A stretch of DNA of 64,000 nucleotides, from contig NC_080672.1 of the NCBI RefSeq assembly GCF_030247195.1, positions 347,074,413 through 347,138,412 on the forward strand. The letters are read 5' to 3'. The notes beneath the pieces are model-generated. The model had not been told where the DNA came from. It saw only the letters and a program-made list of their open reading frames with translations, and did no database searches. The translations under genes and the position numbers were made by a program. Source of the DNA: Topomyia yanbarensis. Taxonomy: Eukaryota; Arthropoda; Insecta; Diptera; Culicidae. Of this stretch, positions 11,327 through 21,059 are shown piece after piece. Position 1 is the stretch's first letter. Every line of letters begins with the position of its first letter.

Positions 11327-11565
11327 TGCCCATAAAAGCATAAGAGAACCATCTCTAGCAAGCCGAGAAAAATGCTGTTCAAGATTTACATTTTCATTGA
11401 GCCTTATGGATAGGACAACCATGTTTTGGTATTTTTTCGATATTTTATTAACAAACCTGGTAATCTTATTTGTGCGTTGTGAATCAGTGGAGGTACGGAA
11501 TACAATCCAACAGATAACTCATTTTCTACAAAAATTCATATGGGACTCTTATGCTTTTATGGGCA
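11327..11565. mobile_element. Short MITE-like unit with 20-bp inverted ends
   Basis: TGCCCATAAAAGCATAAGAG at 11327-11346 is repeated as its exact reverse complement at 11546-11565, 239 bp end to end. The outer flanks share TTTAC imperfectly (one extra A on the right), so a target duplication is possible but not proven. No coding capacity. Confidence 0.5.
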
Positions 11566-11704
11566 ATTTACTCGCTCTTTATTTCGAGATATATTTTTCA
11601 TTACAAATGTTAAAATTCATTTTCTCGAGTACTTTTTTTAAATTACATGTAGCGCCATCTACATAAGTTATAAAGTATAAATATCTTCAGTACATGTGTT
11701 AAAA

Positions 11705-11929
11705 ATATCAAACAAACAACTTTGCCGAAGAAAGTTTTTTGATAGAACACCTCTGTCAAAAGATTGAACTGATCTAGATCAGTTTCTACTTATCTAGATC
11801 AAAACCAAAGTTGTCAAAATACTTATCATTTCCATCTAAGAAACTTTGCTAATGACACTAATCCTCCAGGATATACACCAAAGGCGCTAGAGGTTTTGAG
11901 CGTCGAAAGTATCATTCTGCCCCACCGTA
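11705..11929. repeat. Diverged fragment related to the 9.3-kb hAT-like element
   Basis: Contains AACAACTTTGCCGAAG and CCTCCAGGATATA, both found inside the 9340-10951 element, and ends TGCCCCACCGTA at 11918-11929, close to that element's TGCCCCACCCTA terminus. The left end could not be fixed. Confidence 0.45.
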
Positions 11930-12059
11930 CGACGTCTGAATTTGATAAAAACATGAAAAAAATTGAAATTGCTTATTTTTTCTTTCATCTCAATCCATTT
12001 CACATATGATTAAAAATCCTTGAGACATTTTTGAAATCGTAAATTGAAAATCTAAACTT

Positions 12060-12144
12060 AAAAAATTAGGTTCCATTTTTGGCACGGTTTCGGTTTTGGC
12101 AACTGAAAAAAAAAAAAATTGTTGCCAAAAACGGAATCCTACTG
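12060..12144 (-). mobile_element. Terminus of the CAGTA-type DNA transposon (opposite end)
   Basis: On the minus strand the outer end reads CAGTAGGATTCCGTTTTTGG and is followed outward by TA (12145-12146). Two further motif copies in the other orientation lie at 12070-12105 (TTCCATTTTTGGCA and GGTTTTGGCAAC). It mirrors the end at 3684. Whether the two are partners of one element or two solo ends is unresolved. Confidence 0.5.
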
Positions 12145-12146
12145 TA

Positions 12147-12685
12147 TTAGTTGTCTCTTTCGCTCTAATCATCATCAGCAGCGTTGATTCATTTTGCTTT
12201 GTGCGCCTGAATTTAATGTTTGAGGCGAATGTGTAGGTAGGTAGATCTTATTTGTTACTAAATTACACAACGAAAGTTTATTATTTACGTTCGATCAATT
12301 CATTTCCCCATCACGTGATTCATTTCCCCTCAGCCTATAGTATTTTGATTCTACTAATAGGTACATACTACAATGCCTATTTAAGAATGAATACACTGCC
12401 ACTTGAAAAACCGTTGCAAAAACGCATCTTGTCCATATATAAAATTGTTTTCGATTCTTGTTTCTATATATGATTAAGACCACCGCAGTCGCTATATTTG
12501 AATGCGTACAATAATGGCAAAATATAACTAGAATGCTTGGTCTATACATGAAATGTGATTATATTTTCTAAAATTTGATGTGTTCATGTTTTCAGTGCAA
12601 ACTTGTAGCAGACCAATGATTCCGCCCTTCACTGCTTCGATATCACAGCACAGACATATGTACATAGCATAAAATGAACACTCAC
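12147..12685. other. Spacer, no gene seen
   Basis: AT-rich sequence with only short open frames and no recognised repeat or motif. Confidence 0.4.
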
Positions 12686-12866
12686 TCATTTCAGTGATAT
12701 CATACAATTGTTTCACTAAACCACGAGTGTTTTGACCGTTCATTTGTGCATACCACGCAGCTACTTCATTATGTGGTAGAGCAAATATTTGCCCTCTTTT
12801 GGCGAATGGTTTGCGTTTTCGCAGCGAGTACCAGACTTGCATGCTTATCGCACTTCGAAGGAGTAC
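12686..12866 (-). CDS. Candidate internal exon of an unidentified gene
   Basis: On the minus strand a pyrimidine tract and TTTTGCAG end at 12867, then a 181-base open stretch runs to a strong donor GTGAGT (12685-12680). It starts in phase 0 and encodes 60 residues with a basic block (SLRKRKPFAKRGQ) followed by a mixed, non-repetitive segment ending QLYDITEM. I do not recognise the family. No neighbouring exon was found, and an overlapping plus-strand frame (12789-12983) also looks plausible, so either strand, or a pseudogene, is possible. Confidence 0.3.
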
Positions 12867-13239
12867 CTGCAAAACAATGAGATTCTTTGGATTGAATCCG
12901 GCCTGACAAGTATACTGGACAAATTCTGCCGCAAAGAACGGATCGGATCAAGTACTAGACTGGCCAACAAAATAATCCGTTGAATTCAAAATTTAACTTC
13001 CAACAATTATTTTTTGGGGGCTTAGACTCGAGAATTATCTTCAAGAGCGGATCTTGAATCTTTTTCTTCATTGGTCCGGGGGTTTTTACCACATACAATA
13101 GAAAAGTTTTTACAAGCTAATCTCGATTTCGTCACCGTCAATCCGAACTCGGGAATGGATGTTCACATTGTCGTCTCTAGAACCTCTTTCTCTCATGTAT
13201 TTTGTCTTCGAAACGTTGATGGCTATGGCGTTTCCGACA

Positions 13240-13923
13240 TCGCCTCAAAGCTCCGTGCCATTATGTTAATGTCGTCGGCGATGTCAAGAAGCTGGACAGA
13301 CTTCCTGAAGATCACCCCGCTCTCCTTATTACACCTTCTAACGCAATGTTGAACAGCAGGCACGATAGACCATCATATTTCCGTAACCCTCTTCGAGATT
13401 CAAAGGGACTCGAGAGCGTCCCTGATACTCGAACAATGCACAACACTCGATCCATCGTCGCTTTAACTAATCGTGTTAGCTTATTTCGATCGATTGTGTC
13501 ATACGCCGATTTGAAATCGATGAACAAATGATGCGTGGGCACGTTGTATTCGCGGCACATCAGCAGAACCTGCGGAATCGCGAAGATTTGGTACGTGGTG
13601 GCGCGGGAACCCATGAATCCTTCTTGGTAGCGCCCCACGAACTCCCTAGCAAATGGTATCAATCGGCGGCAAAGAATTTGGGAGAGGACCTTGTTGGCGG
13701 CGCTAAGTAGAGTGATCGAGCGGTAGTTGCACCAATCCAACTTGTCACCCTTTTTGTAGATTAGGCAAACGACACCCTCCATCCACTCCTCTGGAAGAAT
13801 CTCCTCCTCCCAAATTTTGGCGATTACCCGGTGCAGCGCTCCTGCTAGTGTTTCACCACCGTATTTTAATAGCTCGCTGGGTAGTTGATCTACACCGGTA
13901 GCTTTGTTGTTTTCAGCCGACAA
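13240..13923 (-). pseudogene. RTE reverse transcriptase fragment
   Basis: The minus frame carries ATGVDQLPSELLKYGG, IYKKGDKLDWCNYRSITLL, FIDFKSAYDTID (motif A) and GLRKYDGLSCLLFN (motif B, altered from the usual RQGDGLS). After a frame break, 13310-13240 encodes LLDIADDINIMA, the motif C region with the catalytic ADD retained. This order and spacing is typical of the RTE clade, which has no RNase H. Missing parts and the shift between motifs B and C make it inactive. The upstream linker continues at 13924-14045 and, beyond the MITE, at 14356-14568. Confidence 0.8.
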
Positions 13924-14052
13924 ATCTCCTCCTTGGCTTCTTGGAGATCAGGGACCGGCAGCCTATCGTCTTCTGCGCGTGCTTCAAGATCCGTTGCCAT
14001 ACCGGCTTCGTCCTCTGCTGCTTCACCGTTGAGGTGCTCGTCATAGTACTGC

Positions 14053-14348
14053 CACAGACTAACAGACATAACACTCAAAATCAAAGCTTCGCCCGCTTTA
14101 ACGGTCATTTTAAATATATTTGTAGTTGGGACTGTGGCCACATTTGAAATTATGGCGTCACTGACATATGAACAAGCATATGGGGGATAGACCACTAATG
14201 AAAAATTGTTCCCATACCTGAGGGGTAACCCACCAGCAAATGAGTGTTTGTGACTGTGAATAAAAGGTGGAGCTAGTGTTCTGGGAAAATTGTCGGATCG
14301 ATGTTTTTTGAGGGAATTCCCTCATAGTGTTATGTCTGTTAGTCTGTG
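14053..14348. mobile_element. 296-bp MITE inserted in the RTE copy
   Basis: Inverted ends of 23 bp, starting CACAGACTAACAGACATA at 14053 and mirrored to 14348. Both sides carry GTACTGC (14046-14052 and 14349-14355), a 7-bp target duplication, and the RTE sequence resumes across it (…ACTGC then TTCCACCTCTCAATCAC). A 16-bp perfect palindrome TGAGGGAATTCCCTCA sits near the right end. The superfamily is not certain; a P-like or hAT-like origin is possible given a 7-8 bp duplication. No ORF. Confidence 0.85.
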
Positions 14349-14583
14349 GTACTGCTTCCACCTCTCAATCACCTCGAAAGAAGGTTGCCGCCTAAGTCCC
14401 TGCACATATCGGCTTGCGGAACGTGGCCTTTGCGCGAACTGTTCAGCTTCTCGTTGAACTTCCGTGTGTCGTTTGCGCGGTACAGTTGTTCCATCGTCTC
14501 GCGATCTCGTTCCTCCTGTTGGCGCTTCTTTCCCCGGAGGACCGAGGTTTTCCTGTTCTGTGCTTGTTTGTATGTTACATATT

Positions 14584-15803
14584 TTTTTTTTTTTTATATA
14601 TATATTTCGTTTATTTGACACGGCTCATAGCGGTAGCTAAACGGAGCCGTGGATCTTTCATATGTTAACAATATGTGAAAATTAAAAATAAAAGCAAATA
14701 TTATTGATTACCCGATGGATCTCGTGCGCGCAACTTTTTATTGCGAGCGGAGACCTTCTTTCGCGGCTCGCCTACTGCGTCATGGGGATCATTTAATTCT
14801 CTTCTATCGTCTTGGTGCTCAGATGGTCTTTCCTGCTTATTACCCTTACGGGTGACCAGTGTAAATCCGTCGTCATTATTTTTATCTTCTTCGCCGATAT
14901 TGCTTACAGTGGTATTTGGGGCGCTGGATGCTGCTTTTGCAGTTGTCAATATGGACTGAACAGCTGCCACAAATTTTGCAACCGTTTGTGGTTCAGGTAT
15001 TGGTATTGAAAACTCTTTTTTGGGTTGGTTTTCCGTGGATTCGTTGGGAATCGGTAGTGATGAATTCTCCTCTGTATCTTCCGCGCAAGGTTGTCCGTGG
15101 TGTGCTGTCTGATTACAATACTTGCAGGTAGGAGTTTGCCCCTCGTGGGTGCATAACGTAGTTTGATTAATAGTAGATTCGTGGGTTTTAAGTTTTATAG
15201 TCAAGTGGGAGGGGATAGGTTTTTCGATCCGCATCCTCACCACAAGAACACCGTTAGGTGTACCCGGGAAGAAATTTCTCCACGTATCAGGTGTAACGGA
15301 TTCTACTTCTCCGTATCGCGACATGTATTCTGCAACTAGATGAGGAGGGGTACGTGGTGATAGGTCATGTAACTTTACATCTACATAGTCTTTTTCTATA
15401 TACACGGGAATCTTAATTCCAACTTTATCACTTTCAGCCACGTGCTTCAAGTTGTTCAGCAAAACAAAACGTTCAGCTTTGGCTAACGTGTTGAATGATA
15501 TGAGTACTACATTGCGAAGATGATGATACTGGAGGTACATAACCTCCTTGAGCCTAAGCTGCATCTTCACCTTCAGCAGGTATTCCACTTCACTAAAACT
15601 CAATCTTATTGAACAGAATTTAAAGTCAACGACCGCTGTGTTGGGTCGGAGCAGACTTTTTTCGTCAACTTTACTCATGACGGCACGAATAAATTGAATG
15701 TTTCCTTTGTTCTCGAGACAATGCACACTAGATCGAGAGGTTGCTAGCTGTTGTTCACTTGGTTCGATTGTACGTCTGGCTTGGGCAGAAGTAGAAAGTA
15801 GAC
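14584..15803 (-). mobile_element. ORF1-only retroposed element with poly(A) and 15-bp target duplication
   Basis: TGTATGTTACATATT occurs on both sides (14569-14583 and 15804-15818), and the RTE host sequence is continuous without the insert. On the minus strand the element runs from a 5' UTR of about 125 bp through one ORF to a 3' UTR of about 115 bp ending in (TA)n and poly(A). The 3' UTR ends with a stem-loop (CACGGCTC/GAGCCGTG) and TCAAATAAACGAAAT, also present at the 3' ends of the I-group LINEs at 26320 and 39897. There is no endonuclease or reverse transcriptase, so movement must have used another element's enzyme. Confidence 0.85.
14701..15678 (-). CDS. LINE ORF1-type nucleic-acid-binding protein, stand-alone
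   Basis: Intact ORF of 325 codons from MSKVDEKSLL (an upstream in-frame ATG at 15726 is less likely because of its odd leader). The first about 190 residues are a mixed alpha/beta segment, including VYIEKDYVDVKLHDLSPRTP and GVLVVRMRIEKPIPSHL, which could be RRM-like. A single zinc knuckle follows, CKYCNQTAHHGQPC (CX2CX6HX3C; close to, but not exactly, the classical CX2CX4HX4C spacing), then an acidic/polar linker and a strongly basic tail (RKKVSARNKKLRARD). This is the layout of a LINE ORF1 or gag-like RNA-binding protein. A decayed plus-strand copy of the same family lies at 22336-22780. Confidence 0.75.
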   Translation of the reverse strand: MSKVDEKSLLRPNTAVVDFKFCSIRLSFSEVEYLLKVKMQLRLKEVMYLQYHHLRNVVLISFNTLAKAERFVLLNNLKHVAESDKVGIKIPVYIEKDYVDVKLHDLSPRTPPHLVAEYMSRYGEVESVTPDTWRNFFPGTPNGVLVVRMRIEKPIPSHLTIKLKTHESTINQTTLCTHEGQTPTCKYCNQTAHHGQPCAEDTEENSSLPIPNESTENQPKKEFSIPIPEPQTVAKFVAAVQSILTTAKAASSAPNTTVSNIGEEDKNNDDGFTLVTRKGNKQERPSEHQDDRRELNDPHDAVGEPRKKVSARNKKLRARDPSGNQ

Positions 15804-15818
15804 TGTATGTTACATATT

Positions 15819-17037
15819 CTTTCTCGTTTCATACTGCAGCATCCTCCATTGCCCATGTTGCATTCTTCTCCTCTATTAACTCCTTACATTCGTCATCGAA
15901 TCAGTCGTTTCCTTGATTCGGAATCGCTGTACCTAGGGCCGCTATAGCAGTACTTCCTATAGCGGAACGGATCTCCATCCAGCCATCTTCAAAAGTAGCT
16001 GCACCCAGCTGTTCTTCCGTGGGTAGTGCTGCTTCCAGCCGCTGTGCGTAGTCTTGGGCAACCCCGGCGTCCAGAAGTTGCGCGATGTTGGGCCTTGGCG
16101 TCCGACTACGGCGAGTGTTGCACACCGTCGAGAGTTTTGAGCGCATGCAACTAAGTAGTGGCCCGAATCTATATTCGCACTGCGATAGGTACGAACGTTG
16201 GTGATATCAGAGAAGAATCGTCCGTCGATTAGAACGTGATCGATTCGGTTTTCGGTGCGTTGGTCAAGTGATCTCCAGGTGACTTTGTGGATATCTTTGT
16301 GGCGGAAGAAAGTACTTCAGACTACCATGCTACGGGAGGCTGCGAAGTTCACGCATAGTTGGCGGTTGTCATTCGATACGGTGTGCAAACTGTTTGGCCC
16401 GATTACCGGTCTAAACATTACATCCCGTCCTACCTGAGCGTTCATATCACCGATGACGATTTTCACGTCCCGTTGCGAACAGCCGTCGTACACCTCCTCC
16501 AGCTTCGCATAGAACGCTTCCTTCTCATCGTCGGGTCTCCCATCGTGTGGGTTGTGTACCTTAATGATGCTGTAGTTGAAGAAATGGCTTTTGATCCTCA
16601 ACTTACACATCCTTGCGTTGATCGGAGTCCATCCAGCGTTGACGCATCCTACCCAGCACTACGAAGCCGGTTCCCAGCTCGTTGGTGGTGCCACAGCTCT
16701 GGTAGAAAGTAGCCGCCCGATGCCTGCTTTTCCATACCTTTTATCATGTAAAGCAAAGCTCCTGCAGTGCTACGACTTCGAAGTTGCGTGGTTGGAGTTC
16801 GTCGTAGATTATCCTGTCGAAAGCTAGAAAGCAGAGTGACCTGCAGTTCCATGTTCCGAGTTTCCAATCGTAGTCCTTATTTCGTCGCGTGGGTCTTTGC
16901 CGATTGTTCCGATTCGTATTTTCTTCGGCATTGTTCGCAACGGTTAGTTTTCCAGGGCGGCTTGTTTGACCTTTCCCAACCCCCTGTCTCGCCGGAGAAC
17001 CATCGTGGCAGCTCTGTTTAGAGTCCCACGCTGACAC
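15819..17037 (-). pseudogene. RTE AP-endonuclease region, frameshifted
   Basis: Minus-strand pieces in several frames: KLGTWNCRSL and EVVALQE near 16.9 kb (the N and E active-site regions), then VHNPHDGRPDDEKEAFYAKL and KIVIGDMNAQVGRD at 16.6-16.4 kb (the GDMN motif), then the RTE linker block RPNIAQLLD..AQRLEAALP at 16.1-15.9 kb. Order and spacing match an RTE endonuclease domain. At least three frame breaks separate the pieces, so it is dead. Confidence 0.75.
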
Positions 17038-17367
17038 GAGGACGTTACATCAGCCGCCCCTAACATGGAGAACAGACGCTGTTTTGAACCGCCCCTAACA
17101 TGGGGGACAGACGCTCGGACTCACCCTCCGAAAAGAGGAGCTTCTGTTCCCTGTCAGCGTACGACCATGGTCCCACCGGGGTTGATTATCCGATCTTTCC
17201 TATGGTTACTCGTACCCCAGCTGGCACCGCGGGGAGGTAGGGATAGGAGTTACTGGACATGAGGCTAAGGACCACTGTGGCGAACCACTGGGTCTGTATT
17301 ATGCATTTCCCAGCCATTTACCAACCATCTTTGTTCCAGTACCGAGTAAATTGGAAGTACTTTGGAG

Positions 17368-17784
17368 CAGACTTCCCATGAACATCAACAAGTTTGCACC
17401 CGTGTACAAAATTTCGTGCACGCGTTCAACCTCAAACATGCTTTGCCTTTGTGTACAGGTTCGCATCGAACACCGAACCCAAGCGAACGATGTGCAAAAT
17501 TAGGTTTAAACATCGTGTACGTACACCATGTGCGTAAATAAGAAAAGCACACACTACACAGAATGAGTCAATGCTAGTGATGATGGGTGAGAGAAAGAGA
17601 AAACTAGTATCAAGAAACTGTGCGTACGAATACCGCGTACTTACATGGGGTTCGGTTATGCAGACGAACATGTGCTCGTGTTTTGGTACGCATAAGCGCG
17701 TTCGAGTTTGCACACGAATTGATGGTGTAAGAGGAGCACAGAACTAGAGCGAACACGGTGTTCGATGTTCATTTGGGAAGACTG
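17368..17784. mobile_element. 417-bp hAT-like MITE
   Basis: Starts CAGACTTCCCA-TGAACATC and ends GATGTTCATTTGGGAAGACTG, imperfect inverted repeats of about 20 bp. It is flanked by CTTTGGAG on both sides (17360-17367 and 17785-17792), an 8-bp duplication as in hAT. The interior is rich in CGAACAC/GTGTTCG-type words on both halves but encodes nothing recognised. It lies immediately beyond the 5' end of the RTE copy. Confidence 0.75.
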
Positions 17785-18110
17785 CTTTGGAGCAAACCAG
17801 GAAAAAGTTCTTCCCGTAATCGCTTTCTCTTCTTCCTTTGGTATTATCGATACAGTTGAATTTTCCAGTTTTCAACTGCACACCAAAAAACCGATTTAAT
17901 CCACTTAGCAGTGAGATGAGACATTTCTTACTATTGGATTAGTTTGCAGAATTAATTTCTAGTCTTGCACGAATAAAATCTCGAATAAACTGAATAAATT
18001 ATAGAAATCAACAAAACGACCAAAATAAAAAAGTAAAGCAAAAAATGAAACAATAGGTTTTTAAATTCATAAAATGAGTAGAAAAATTAATGGAAATCAA
18101 AATTATAATA

Positions 18111-18220
18111 TACACAAATGAATGAATCAAATGAATCAAATGAATCAAATGAATCAAATGAATCAAATGAATCAAATGAATCAAATGAATCAAATGAATC
18201 ATATGAATCAAATGAATTTT
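18111..18220. repeat. 9-bp tandem repeat (AATGAATCA)n
   Basis: About ten near-perfect copies of a 9-base unit. The array then decays into a long AATGAATMAAA-like region. Confidence 0.9.
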
Positions 18221-18890
18221 AAAATGTAATTAGTTTAAGCAACCACCATTGGGGCCAAAGGGGCCTGTTGGTGAAGGTAATAAACATAAACATGGATCAC
18301 ATGAATCAAATTAATCAAATTAATTAAATGAATCAAATGAATTAAATGAATCAAATTGATTTAATTCATCCAGTGAATACAATGAATCAAATTAATGAAA
18401 TGGATCAAATGAATAAAAAGAATGGATGAACAATATGAATAAAGTAAAAAATAAATGAAATGCATAAATAAAACAAACGAATCAAATAAACAAAATGAGC
18501 TGAAGTGATAAAATGAATAAAAAGAAGAAAATGAGCAGAATTAAATGCATTGATTAAAATGAAAAATTGAACAATGGTAAAAGGTTATAAATTAAAATAA
18601 AGAAATAAATTGAATCAAATAAATTATTTGGATGGAATGATTAAAACTGAAAAAGTAGTCAGATTATTAAAATGAAGAAACTGAACAAAATGAATAAACT
18701 GGACAAAATGAATAAAATGCATACAATGAAAACAATGACTGATATGAGTAAAATGCACAAAAAGAATAAACTGATCAGAGTGAATCCAAAGAATGAAACG
18801 AATAAAATAAGTAAAATGAACGCAGATTAACAAAACGAATAAAAAGATGCGGAATGAAATAATTAATTAAAATGAAATGGTCATATATTT
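18221..18890. repeat. Degenerate A-rich satellite-like tract
   Basis: About 650 bp dominated by AATGAATAAA/AATGAATCAAA variants, apparently decayed from the adjacent 9-bp array. A short unique stretch lies at 18225-18285. Almost free of C and G, and no gene. Confidence 0.75.
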
Positions 18891-19630
18891 GAAGCCAAAA
18901 ACGTTTTTGAATAAAGATAATGAATAAACCGGATTGTACGAATTTGAGAACCATTGCATCAGAAAGTTTTGAAATGTTTTTGAAAATCCCATGTTCTGAG
19001 AAAAGGCTAATAAATATGCAATGGACTTTCTAGGGCTTCCATCTTTTTTTGGTTTTATTCTTTTTGTTTTCATGCTTCTTTACATGACGAATTCGAAGTT
19101 TACCTTTTGGCCACATATTCCCGAAAAAAAAGATTTATGTACAGAATAGAATTTACTGGTCCAGTATTTTAACGCGCAATTGAATATAGTAAAGTGAGAC
19201 AAGGTCACATGTGCTTTCAAGTCCCACGACAGGGAGAATGCGATTCGTGAATGAGACAGGTAGATATTTCAAAGTTTTTATTTGCATTGAAGTAAATAGT
19301 GTGAAATGTCTAGGCCATGTCGATAGCATAAAAGCCGTGCATTCAGTTGATTGCAATGCAGTCTCTTTCCATTCATCCTTCTAGCTTTCATATTGTTTCG
19401 TTCGGAATTCTCGTGCAGAAAATATGGATAAATAAGTCCTATACAGACCAATACCGTGAAAAAGAAATAGTTCAAACTACTCAGTATATCCAAATATGGA
19501 CGACGATAAGTTAGAAGACACATTGTAGTTGCATCCCCCATCGAGAGTGGGTACTTTGGGAGACTTCTTTTCCTGGATCTAAGTTGTGGATATTTTTGGT
19601 CTTTGATTCGTTATTTTTCATGAAAGTTCG
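18891..19630. other. Spacer, no gene seen
   Basis: Moderately AT-rich sequence without recognised motif or repeat. Confidence 0.4.
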
Positions 19631-19639
19631 TACCAATAC

Positions 19640-20115
19640 AACGAATGTGCAGCTGATACAACTCATGGTTCATTCGCCTGCGCAACGTTCCGTCTTCCAT
19701 CTGAACGCAACCATAGATGGTACGCAACACCTTTCGTTCGAAAACTCCAAGGCGTTGGTCCTCCACGAGCATAGTCCAGGTCTCGTGGCCGTAGAGGACC
19801 TCCGATCTAATCAGCGTCTTGAAGATAATCAATTTCATGCGGCGGCGAATTTTGTTCGACCGGAGCGTCCTCCGGAGTCCCAAGTAGGCACGATTTCCCA
19901 CTAAGATCCGTCTCTGAATTTCTCTGCTGTTATCATTGTCGTCGGTTACCAGTGAGCCCAAATACATGAATGCGTCGACCATCTCGATTTCGTCACCGTC
20001 AGTCCGAACTCGGGTGGGAAGTTCACATTGTCGTCTCTAGAACCTCTTCCTCTCATGTATTTTGTCTTCGAAACGTTGATGGCAATTCCAATCCTGCTGG
20101 CTTCAGCTGTCAGTC
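19640..20115 (-). pseudogene. RTE C-terminal fragment
   Basis: The minus frame encodes MVDAFMYLGSLVTDDNDNS, REIQRRILVGNRAYLGLRRTLRS and LIRSEVLYGHETWTM, the C-terminal region of RTE ORF2. Preceding it on the minus strand (20110-19985) are NVSKTKYMRGRGSRDD-type codons. The same sequence (TCTCGATTTCGTCACCGTC and its downstream) occurs at the truncated end of the larger RTE copy near 13107-13230. This is an independent or displaced 3' piece. Confidence 0.8.
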
Positions 20116-20452
20116 TTTGAGCAAATATTTCATTTAAAATTCAATAGAGATACGAATAGTTTAAATATCGCTCTTGGAATGACTCTTTTGAAAATTTCCA
20201 TCGTCAAGCTTTCATATTACCCAGTTAAGCCAAATATTTTTCTTATATAGCCATGAATTTCCTTAATTATAGTGTAGATACAGGCTTTGAATACAATTGA
20301 ATTAAAGTTGAGTTGATGTAGCAGCAGACAAAAAATGGTTTTGTTTTCTAAAACCTTCTCAATTACAATTAATAAACATTTCAGATTGGCAGAAGATCTT
20401 ATCACACAACTTAGAAATGGATACAGAAATAGCTAGATAGATGCAATGGAAG

Positions 20453-20458
20453 AGAGAC

Positions 20459-20530
<72 letters not shown>

Positions 20531-20547
20531 GGGGGGGGGGGGGGGCT
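20453..20547. repeat. (GA)n microsatellite followed by a G-run
   Basis: About 70 bases of GA repeats followed by a run of about 18 G. Confidence 0.95.
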
Positions 20548-21059
20548 GTGAGGAATGGCAAATGATGGTTAATGCAGTGACATTATTTTTATAGGTATAT
20601 TATTATGATATATTGATTCTTACATTCTTATCTTAAATAATGTAAGTAGTAATTTTTGCGCCATAACCAGTATAACCTAAATCTTGCAAAAGAGCTAAAT
20701 TTTCGCTAGTTTTTTGGGCTTCAAACATATACTCGCTTTCGGTGACGCGACAAGTATAATTATATTAGAAATCTTTTATCTCACTACTAGGTGAATTACT
20801 TGTTGATCTGTGTATTGATATACCATACAACATTTACCTCATGATTGAACGCAATGCCTAATCCAAGGAATAAATACTAGAACTCACTGTTTCTTTATCA
20901 ACACATTATTTTGTCTCTGAAGTGAACTTATATATTGATTTTTGAGAAACAGTTCATTTATTATAAAGGTAATTCACAAAATGTTCTCAACATCGAATTC
21001 CTTGAATCACGTAGATGTGTTTTCATACCCCGATATTCAAAATCGGTTTAGTTTTGCCC

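Larger units (their letters stand above)
13090..17335 (-). mobile_element. Decayed RTE-clade LINE, interrupted by two later insertions
   Basis: Read on the minus strand from about 17335 to 13090 it runs: a GC-rich 5' region with a duplicated block (CCGCCCCTAACATG at 17056 and 17092), endonuclease pieces (16.9-15.9 kb), linker, reverse transcriptase (13.9-13.3 kb) and a truncated C-terminal part. Frames are broken by several shifts and stops. It is split by the ORF1-only element (14584-15803) and by a MITE (14053-14348). Sequence style matches mosquito RTE elements such as JAM1 (named from memory). Confidence 0.8.

Noticed and set aside
17049..17262. GC-rich 65-codon plus-strand frame
   Set aside because: It lies in the 5' region of the RTE copy, antisense to it, so it is a shadow.
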